From Pseudomonas sp. GM48 (lineage in GTDB: Bacteria; Pseudomonadota; Gammaproteobacteria; Pseudomonadales; Pseudomonadaceae): a stretch of 58,113 nucleotides of DNA. Position 1 is the stretch's first letter. Each line of letters starts with the position of its first letter. A program made the translations under genes and the position numbers. This document shows, piece by piece, positions 52,043 through 58,113 of this stretch. Location: assembly GCF_000282335.1 (NCBI RefSeq), contig NZ_AKJM01000089.1, forward strand, positions 1 to 58,113. The letters are read 5' to 3'. A model generated the notes under the pieces. The model did no database searches, was not told the origin of the DNA, and worked only from the letters and a program-made list of their open reading frames with translations.

Positions 52043-53389
52043 ATGAACATCTCCTGCAGCACGCTGGTGCTGTCCTTTATCGCCTGGTTGCCACTCATGG
52101 CTGCCGCGGCAACACCCCCTGCAACACAAGATTTCTTACTGGATAACGGCCTCAAGGTTGTCGTGCGCGAGGACCACCGCTCCCCCATCGTCACCGCCCA
52201 ACTCTGGATCAAGGTCGGCTCAAGCTACGAACCGCCCGGCCAGTCGGGCCTGTCCCACGCCCTCGAACATATGGTCTTCAAAGGCAGCAGCAAGGCCTGC
52301 GCCGGAGAGTTCGCGGCGATACTGGAAAAACTGGGCGCCAGCCAAAACGCATTTACCGGCACTGACTTCACGGTCTTTTACCAGACACTGCCTTCCGCCC
52401 GGACAGGCGTCGCTTTCGAAATACTGGCCGACCTGATGAGTACGGCCGAGCTGGATGCACAGGACTTCACACCGGAGCTCAAGGTCATTCAGGAAGAGCG
52501 TCGGATGCGTGTTGATGATGAAATCACCGCGTCGGCTCACGAACGACTGAACAGCATCGCCTACCCGGCCAGCGGCAACCGCACCCCGACAATTGGCTGG
52601 ATGCACGACCTGCAACGAATGAATGCCATTCAATTGCAACAGTGGTATCAGGCCTGGTATTCGCCGGGCAATGCGACGCTGGTGGTCGTTGGCGATGTTG
52701 CGCCTGAGCGGATCAAGGCCCTGGCACAGCAGCACTTCGGCCACCTTGAGCGACGTGCGACACCCGTGGCCCCAACACCCGTTGAGTTGGCCGCTGCCGG
52801 TGAGCGCTCACTGACCCTGCATGCACCGATATCGTCCCCGCGCCTCATCATGAGTTTCAACACGCCCAGCCTGACCACGGCACAAAATCGACGGAGCGTT
52901 CATGCCTTGCGCCTGCTCAATGCGTTACTGGCCGGGTCCAACAGCGCGCGGATCAAACAGCAACTGCAACTGAGCGAGGCGATATTCACTGAGGCCCACT
53001 CAGGGTACGACGCCTTCAATCGCGGCGATTCGTTGCTGACGATCAGCACACAGCTCAACCCGGACAAGCTCAATGACGCTGACGAAGCCCTCGCCCGTCT
53101 ATGGCAAGTGATCGATTCACTGAAGAGCAAGGCACCGGAACCGGCAGAACTGGAGCGCGCGCGAAACCTCCTGATCGCTAACACGGTTTATGCACAAGAT
53201 GATCTGGAAGGGCAGGCCTACACCTTGGGCCTGCTGGAAACCATCGGGCTGGACTGGCGGCTGGCCGATCAGGATACGGCTGAGTTGAACAAGGTTACGC
53301 CCCTGGAGATTCAAGAGGTCGCAAAGACGTACCTGACACGTGAACGCCTGAGCACCGCGAAAATCTTGCCGGAGAAAAACAATGGATAA
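52043..53389 (+). CDS. M16 zinc metallopeptidase, catalytic subunit of pair 2
   Basis: Protein of 448 aa, clearly paralogous to the product of 48482-49837 over its whole length (shared NGLKVVVREDHR, YPASG and NATLVVVGDV). Signal peptide: CSTLVLSFIAWLPLMAAAAT. The zinc motif is intact, LSHALEHMVFKGSSKA, with the third ligand in VIQEERRMRVDDE. RTPTIGWMHDL is another shared block. It probably forms a second periplasmic heterodimer with the following gene, which it overlaps by 8 bases, the same spacing as pair 1. It starts 126 bases after rsmD behind a perfect inverted repeat. Confidence 0.88.
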   Translation: MNISCSTLVLSFIAWLPLMAAAATPPATQDFLLDNGLKVVVREDHRSPIVTAQLWIKVGSSYEPPGQSGLSHALEHMVFKGSSKACAGEFAAILEKLGASQNAFTGTDFTVFYQTLPSARTGVAFEILADLMSTAELDAQDFTPELKVIQEERRMRVDDEITASAHERLNSIAYPASGNRTPTIGWMHDLQRMNAIQLQQWYQAWYSPGNATLVVVGDVAPERIKALAQQHFGHLERRATPVAPTPVELAAAGERSLTLHAPISSPRLIMSFNTPSLTTAQNRRSVHALRLLNALLAGSNSARIKQQLQLSEAIFTEAHSGYDAFNRGDSLLTISTQLNPDKLNDADEALARLWQVIDSLKSKAPEPAELERARNLLIANTVYAQDDLEGQAYTLGLLETIGLDWRLADQDTAELNKVTPLEIQEVAKTYLTRERLSTAKILPEKNNG

Positions 53390-54833
53390 GCTCAAAGGCT
53401 TCATCAATGGATTGATCCTGGCTGGCATGCTGCTGAGTGCACAGGCCCCTGCCGCTGCAACTACGGCGCCCCAGAAACCAGTGCTGCAATCGCTCAATGA
53501 GCCACAGACTCCGGCGATCCACCGCACGCTGTCGATCAAGGGTTACAAAACTCTCAGCGGAACGAAGATCCTGTTCATCCGCACGCCTGGCTTGCCGATG
53601 TTTGACATCCTTGTGAGCTTTGCCGCTGGCAGCGCCCACACACCGCATCAACCCGGCCTGGCAGCGGTGACCCTCAGCCTTTTGAATGAAGGCGTGGCCG
53701 GTAAAGACGTCAATGCCATACAGGCGACGCTCGATGACTTGGGCGCACGGATGGGTATGGAGATCAGCCAGGATCGGACCCATTTTTCCTTGCGCAGCCT
53801 GAGTGACGAAGCCCGGCGCACTCCAGCCCTGGAACTGTTTGCCCAAGTACTCGGCAAGCCGCTGTTGCCGCAAGAGTCCCTGCCTGCGGTGAAATCCCAA
53901 TTGCAGTACTTTCTAGACCGTGATGACCAGTCCCATGCCGCTCAAGCCCGAGAAGCCAATCTCGGCCAGTTGTTTCCTGACCACGGTTATTCTCAGTCCC
54001 TCTACGGAACCCGGGCCGGGCTTGCCTCCATCACCCGCACCCAGGCGCAAGACTTTCATCGCGAAGCCTATGCCGCGGGCAATACCCAGATCACGCTGGT
54101 CGGTGACCTCACCGAGGAAGAAGCCCAGCGCATCGGTGCGCAGATATCCGCGGCCTTACCCCTGGGGCCTGCCACTGCCGCGATCCAGCCAGTGACAAGT
54201 CTAACGGCCCCGAGTCTGCTGCGCGTTGAGCGACCATCGACCCAGGCTTACCTGCACCTTGCCCAGCCAAGTGTCCTGCGGAGCAGTCCGGACTACGACG
54301 CGCTGCAGATGGCCATGCGGGTTTTCACCAACCGACTGAGCAATGAACTCCGTGAACGCCGAGGCCTGACCTACCACGTTGAAGCCGACCTCTCAGCCCT
54401 TCAGGCACAAGGGTTGCTGACCATTGAATTACAGACCCGACCAGAGCAGGCCGATGCCGTGCTGGCCCATATCAAGACGATGTTCAGCGACTTCCTCGCC
54501 CAAGGGCCGACCCAACAGGAACTCGACGACATCCAACAGCAACTGGCCGGTAGCGCGCCGTTGAACAGCGCTACCAATGTGCAGATTCTGAGACAGTTGC
54601 ACGCCATCAGCGCTCACAATCTGCCGCTGGACCTCGACTTCGCCACGCAAGCAGCCTTGAAGCTGAACCTCGCATCAATCAAAACCGCGCTCAACCGGCA
54701 TTACCACGCCGACCAATGGCGCGTTGTCATCCTGGGGCCGAAGACAGATCAACAATCGCTGCCAAGTCCGAGCGAAAGCGTAATCAATACCATGTGTCGC
54801 ACACCTGAAATACGGCAGCAAAGTGCAACTTGA
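53382..54833 (+). CDS. M16-family partner subunit of pair 2 (no zinc motif)
   Basis: Protein of 483 aa, paralogous to the pair 1 partner (shared FAAGS, LLNEGVAGKDV, AAGNTQITLVGDL versus AYTAGNVVIALVGDL). It has a cleavable-looking signal peptide (GFINGLILAGMLLSAQAPAA) where the pair 1 partner has a membrane anchor, so pair 2 may be soluble. The zinc site is lacking; the region reads GLAAVTLSLLNEGVAG. The R/Y substrate motif is present as RERRGLTYHVEADLSALQ. The C-terminal tail (SQQSL-like, then NTMCRTPEIRQQSAT) has no counterpart in pair 1. Confidence 0.86.
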   Translation: MDKLKGFINGLILAGMLLSAQAPAAATTAPQKPVLQSLNEPQTPAIHRTLSIKGYKTLSGTKILFIRTPGLPMFDILVSFAAGSAHTPHQPGLAAVTLSLLNEGVAGKDVNAIQATLDDLGARMGMEISQDRTHFSLRSLSDEARRTPALELFAQVLGKPLLPQESLPAVKSQLQYFLDRDDQSHAAQAREANLGQLFPDHGYSQSLYGTRAGLASITRTQAQDFHREAYAAGNTQITLVGDLTEEEAQRIGAQISAALPLGPATAAIQPVTSLTAPSLLRVERPSTQAYLHLAQPSVLRSSPDYDALQMAMRVFTNRLSNELRERRGLTYHVEADLSALQAQGLLTIELQTRPEQADAVLAHIKTMFSDFLAQGPTQQELDDIQQQLAGSAPLNSATNVQILRQLHAISAHNLPLDLDFATQAALKLNLASIKTALNRHYHADQWRVVILGPKTDQQSLPSPSESVINTMCRTPEIRQQSAT

Positions 54834-54917
54834 AAGTCTGTATTGAGAAATAACTGTAGAGGCCTATGGGACACACTGTTGCTGCAACCGCTTTTATTAA
54901 AACGTAATACATCGGCA

Positions 54918-54989
54918 ATGGCCGACTCCGCACTTTTCAGTTCATTGTGTGCGTGCGAAATAACTCGCATGGACGCAATGGACTATTAA
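54918..54989 (+). CDS. Possible 23-codon small ORF upstream of the degenerate M16 gene
   Basis: ATG at 54918 to TAA at 54987-54989 would encode MADSALFSSLCACEITRMDA followed by MDY. No Shine-Dalgarno is visible. Its stop is three bases before the ATG of the next gene, which itself lacks a clear ribosome site, so it could serve as a coupling leader or be chance. It is included only because peptidase loci sometimes carry a small substrate gene. Confidence 0.12.
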   Translation: MADSALFSSLCACEITRMDAMDY

Positions 54990-54992
54990 CGG

Positions 54993-56246
54993 ATGAACAT
55001 GCCTACAAATGAACTTCCTTCTCTGCCAACCCATGAGTTCACTCTCGAGAATGGTCTCAGGGTCATTGTGCGCGAGGATCACAGAACCCCTCGTGTCGGG
55101 ATCACACTGGTTTTTGCCGTAGGAACTGATGACGAGCGCCCCGAAGACTTCGGGGTCACACATGTATTACAAAATGCACTGTTGCCTGACTATGACGATT
55201 TCATCAAAAAAACTGGGGCCGTTCATCAAAACTTCTCAGACTCTGAACGGCTGACCGACTGCCTGTTGATCGCCGCCGAGCACCTGGAAAGCGCTCTCAA
55301 AATCCAGTCGACCATCATGACGGACGAACTATCGGATGAATTGCTGCGCACCCGTCTGGACGAAGAACTTCTGCGCAACAAGAAAAAATCCTTGTTCATA
55401 TCTACAGTTAGTTTCAGTCCGGAAATCGACACGCTGGTAAACACCGGCCACAGTTACTACAGGCCCCGCGACGCGATTGCCGCCAATCTTGAACGACTGA
55501 CCTTTGAACACCTCAGAAACTGGCGTCAGAGCCGGTATTGCCCCGGTAATGCCTGCCTCGTGATTGTCGGCGATGTCGAGACTGAGGAGGCAAGACGACT
55601 GGTCGAGCGATACTTTGGATCGGAGGACCAGCGCGTCGCTCCCTTCAGGTCCTTGATAAAAGGACCATCAGAACCCGGTTACCGCCAGATAACGCAATTT
55701 CTGGAAACCGAATACCCGCTGATGCTCGTCATATTCAACACACCGGGGATGGAAAACGCCCCCGACCCGCAATCCGTCAGGGCACTGGAAGTCCTGGATT
55801 CCCTGTTTGAGTCTTCTACACGCCTGAAGTCATTCGAGAATGACAACCGCTCTGCAATCCTTGCGACCGCCTTTCGACTCAGTCGAGCCAACAATCAATT
55901 CATCCTCGCTTTCTACTTCCAGGGTGATCCGCAGAAAGCCGAAGCCGATCTGTGGGCATTACTGGATGACCTCAAGCGCGTGCCGTTCACACCGGAGGAC
56001 ATCGAGCCCGCCATCATTGAAGAAAGTACTACCCGACAGGCGTTCTACGACACACCCGAAGGACAGTCGGAGTGTATCGGCCATCTTGTTGGAACTGCTC
56101 AGCCATGGCAGTTGATCGATCTTGAGGTCGCGCAATTACGCAGCGTCACGGCGCAGGATATTCAGCACGCCGCCAACGCCTACTTCACTCGCGAACGCGC
56201 AACCGTGGCACATGTGTTTCCCATCGAGAAAAAGACCCCGGCGTAA
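54993..56246 (+). CDS. Degenerate M16-like protein (probable non-catalytic)
   Basis: Protein of 417 aa related throughout to the catalytic M16 subunits (shared THEFTLENGLRVIVREDHR, NACLVIVGDVETEEARRL and YFTRERATVAHVFPIEK). The zinc motif H-x-x-E-H is replaced by H-V-L-Q-N (in FGVTHVLQNALLPDYD), losing the catalytic glutamate and second histidine. Several residues after it are missing. No signal peptide is present; it begins MNMPTNELPSLP and should stay cytoplasmic unless the start is wrong. No partner gene follows. The reading frame is long and intact, so it may be kept for a binding role and not be decay. The start context is weak, and a terminator follows. Confidence 0.8.
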   Translation: MNMPTNELPSLPTHEFTLENGLRVIVREDHRTPRVGITLVFAVGTDDERPEDFGVTHVLQNALLPDYDDFIKKTGAVHQNFSDSERLTDCLLIAAEHLESALKIQSTIMTDELSDELLRTRLDEELLRNKKKSLFISTVSFSPEIDTLVNTGHSYYRPRDAIAANLERLTFEHLRNWRQSRYCPGNACLVIVGDVETEEARRLVERYFGSEDQRVAPFRSLIKGPSEPGYRQITQFLETEYPLMLVIFNTPGMENAPDPQSVRALEVLDSLFESSTRLKSFENDNRSAILATAFRLSRANNQFILAFYFQGDPQKAEADLWALLDDLKRVPFTPEDIEPAIIEESTTRQAFYDTPEGQSECIGHLVGTAQPWQLIDLEVAQLRSVTAQDIQHAANAYFTRERATVAHVFPIEKKTPA

Positions 56247-56282
56247 CGAAATCCCGGTGTAACCGTCAGTCCCTGAAAACCG

Positions 56283-56317
56283 GCCCCTGTGCAACCATTG
56301 CGCAGGGGCTTCTCTTG
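56283..56317 (+). terminator. Intrinsic terminator after the M16 block
   Basis: GCCCCTGTGCAA (56283-56294) pairs with TTGCGCAGGGGC (56298-56309), with one G-U pair, around a three-base loop, followed by TTCTCTT. It lies 37 bases after the stop of the degenerate M16 gene and before the hydrolase gene. Confidence 0.8.
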
Positions 56318-56457
56318 CCGGTCGCGAACCCTCGTGGTTTATGGCAAGTTAGCAACTTGCGGCGAGCACGACACGCCCCATGAATTCCTCTGCATTTCGC
56401 AAGCAGCGGTCTGCAATTGAACAGAATGTCTCACTACAAGCCGCCCCCCAATTCCCC

Positions 56458-57444
56458 ATGAAAACCTTCACCCCCGCCTTCGGCATCGGCAATCCGCACT
56501 TGCAAACCTTGTGGGGGCCGCTGTGGCGAAAAACCGTGCACATCGAACGCGAGCGTGAACGCTTGTGGCTTGAGGATGGCGATTTCCTCGACCTCGACTG
56601 GCACGGGCCACACAGCGCCGCGGCACCGTTGGTACTGGTGCTGCACGGGTTGACCGGTTCGTCGAATTCGCCTTACGTGGCCGGCATGCAAAAAGCTCTG
56701 GGCGAGCGGGGCTGGGCCAGCGTCGCGCTGAACTGGCGTGGCTGTTCCGGCGAACCCAATCTGTTGCCGCGCAGCTACCATTCCGGCGCCAGTGAAGACC
56801 TGGCCGAAACCATCAGACACCTGCGGGCCAAACGGCCCCTCGCGCCACTGTATGCGGTGGGTTACTCCCTTGGCGGTAACGTCCTGCTCAAGCATTTGGG
56901 TGAAACCGGCAGCGACAGCGGCGTGATGGGCGCCGTGGCGGTGTCGGTGCCATTCCGCCTGGACCAGTGCGCCGACCGCATCGGCCAGGGCTTCTCAAAG
57001 GTCTATCAGGCGCATTTCATGCGCGAGATGGTCGCCTATATCAAGAACAAGCAGCGCCAGTTCCAGCACGACGGACGCGAGGATGGCCTGGCCGCATTGG
57101 CCGCGCTTGGCTCGCTGGAAAACATGCGTACGTTCTGGGATTTCGATGGCCGGGTTACTGCACCGCTGAACGGTTTTGTCGATGCCGAGGATTATTATCG
57201 CCGCGCCTCGAGCCGCTACTTCCTCGGCGAGATTCGTACGCCGACCTTGATGATTCAGGCCGCCGATGACCCCTTCGTGTTTCCTCACAGCCTGCCGCAC
57301 GTCGATGAATTGTCCGCTTGCACGCAATTCGAATTGCAGGCCAGGGGCGGGCATGTCGGCTTCGTCGACGGCACGCTCAGGCAACCGGGTTACTATCTTG
57401 AACGGCGCATCCCCGAGTGGCTGGCCGCCGTAGGGCGCGTTTGA
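56458..57444 (+). CDS. YheT-type alpha/beta hydrolase
   Basis: Cytoplasmic hydrolase of 328 aa in the YheT/EMB8 family; the substrate is unknown, probably an ester. The family start is FTPAFGIGNPHLQTLWGPLW. The oxyanion region is LVLVLHGLTGSSNSPYVAGM, the nucleophile serine is in LYAVGYSLGGNVLLKHLG (near residue 144), the acid in IQAADDPFVFP, and the histidine in ARGGHVGFVDG. The ATG at 56458 is chosen for its fit to the family N-terminus. An in-frame ATG at 56380 would add 26 unconserved residues. Neither has a strong Shine-Dalgarno. Confidence 0.9.
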   Translation: MKTFTPAFGIGNPHLQTLWGPLWRKTVHIERERERLWLEDGDFLDLDWHGPHSAAAPLVLVLHGLTGSSNSPYVAGMQKALGERGWASVALNWRGCSGEPNLLPRSYHSGASEDLAETIRHLRAKRPLAPLYAVGYSLGGNVLLKHLGETGSDSGVMGAVAVSVPFRLDQCADRIGQGFSKVYQAHFMREMVAYIKNKQRQFQHDGREDGLAALAALGSLENMRTFWDFDGRVTAPLNGFVDAEDYYRRASSRYFLGEIRTPTLMIQAADDPFVFPHSLPHVDELSACTQFELQARGGHVGFVDGTLRQPGYYLERRIPEWLAAVGRV

Positions 57445-57447
57445 AGC

Positions 57448-58113
57448 ATGGGCGCGAATCAAGGCGAGTCGATCCACTTCTGGCAAACCCCGCCACTGGC
57501 CGGGGTCGAGTTGTTGTCCGCACGCTACATCGATCATCGTTTCGCGCCCCATGTGCATGACGGCTATGTGATCGGCATGATCATGGCGGGCGCCCAGCGT
57601 TATCGCTATCGCGGCGCCGAACACCTGGCGGGCAGCGGCACGCTGGTGCTGATCAACCCCGATGAATTGCACACCGGCCATAAGGGCACGGAGGATGGCT
57701 GGCTGTACCGGGCGTTTTATCCCGACAGCGGACAGATACTCTCGCTGTTGGCCGAACTCGAACTGCCGACCCACAACCCGCCGACCTTCAGCGCCACGCT
57801 GTATCGCGATCAGGATCTGGTGAACGGGTTCTGTCAATTGCACCGCTTGCTGGAAAGCCCTGCCACCGCACTGCAACAGCAAACCGCCTGGCGCGAGCTG
57901 ATGCTGTCGCTGTTACAACGCCATGCAGCGGTCCCCGATAGCGGCAAACCTGGCAAGGAACACCGGGCCGTGAGCCTGGCCAAGGAATTGCTGCACGCGC
58001 AACTGGCAGCTCCACCTTCACTGGAGGCGCTGGCGGCGGCGGTCAACCTCTCGCCATTTCATTTCGCCCGGGTATTCCGCCGGGCCACCGGCATGCCGCC
58101 GCACACCTGGTTG
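57448..58113 (+). CDS. AraC-family transcription regulator, N-terminal part (runs off window)
   Basis: The open frame from the ATG at 57448 continues without a stop for 222 codons to the right edge. The N-terminal cupin-like sensor has FAPHVHDGYVIGMIMAGAQR and LVLINPDELHTGHKG, typical of AraC_binding domains. The first helix-turn-helix begins near residue 190: PPSLEALAAAVNLSPFHFAR followed by VFRRATGMPPHTWL. The second helix-turn-helix is beyond the window. It starts three bases after the hydrolase stop, so the two may be co-transcribed. Members of this subgroup often control an adjacent LysE-type exporter, but that cannot be checked here. Confidence 0.88.
   Translation, partial: MGANQGESIHFWQTPPLAGVELLSARYIDHRFAPHVHDGYVIGMIMAGAQRYRYRGAEHLAGSGTLVLINPDELHTGHKGTEDGWLYRAFYPDSGQILSLLAELELPTHNPPTFSATLYRDQDLVNGFCQLHRLLESPATALQQQTAWRELMLSLLQRHAAVPDSGKPGKEHRAVSLAKELLHAQLAAPPSLEALAAAVNLSPFHFARVFRRATGMPPHTWL

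Noticed and set aside
52033..52043. Alternative ATG at 52033 for the pair 2 catalytic subunit
   Set aside because: It is in another frame and soon reaches a stop; the ATG at 52043 opens the signal peptide and peptidase frame.

Overview
The window is a piece of a Pseudomonas chromosome, most likely from the P. fluorescens group. The evidence is high GC, a gene order I know from memory from the P. aeruginosa PA0368-PA0420 region (bioA, rsmE, chp/pil, gshB, tonB, algH, ruvX, pyrR-pyrB-pyrC', pilT, yggS, proC, metXW, rdgB, hemW, trmB, thiGS, mtgA, rpoH, ftsXEY, M16 pair, rsmD), and many REP/REPIN palindromes of the three types common in this group. No rRNA, tRNA, CRISPR array, phage, IS element or transposase gene was seen.

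Layout. 1-1562: 3' end of bioA and rsmE. 1597-5175: a D-glutamate catabolism unit (dguABC) with its divergent LysR regulator dguR. 5201-6864: a HlyIII-type membrane protein and the malonate regulator mdcR. 7020-14270: a complete biotin-independent malonate decarboxylase operon read leftward (mdcABCDEGH-madLM), whose genes overlap or nearly touch. 14492-24596: the leftward pilGHIJ-chpA-chpC chemosensory operon, which lacks pilK, chpB, chpD and chpE. 24944-30994: rightward gshB, a tonB-like gene, algH-ruvX and pyrR-pyrB-pyrC'. 31095-33552: a TM2 protein, an NlpC/P60 hydrolase and pilT without pilU beside it. 33609-40595: rightward yggS-proC-yggT-yggU, metX-metW, DUF4426, rdgB-hemW and DUF3392. 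40727-42969: leftward thiS-thiG-trmB and DUF423. 43044-48138: mtgA facing rpoH, then the leftward ftsY-ftsE-ftsX operon.

The last accessory-looking block is 48482-56246. An M16 metallopeptidase pair (catalytic plus partner subunit) is translationally coupled to rsmD. A second paralogous pair follows, then a fifth M16-like gene that has lost most of its zinc motif and its signal peptide. A YheT-type hydrolase and the start of an AraC-type regulator end the window.

The observations most worth a second look are the expanded M16 locus with its degenerate member, and a whole 102-bp REPIN sitting in frame inside chpA that adds about 34 residues between two Hpt regions. Others are a repeat that supplies the 3' end of gshB, a terminator-like hairpin touching the tonB start, and two nearly identical short REPINs at unlinked sites.
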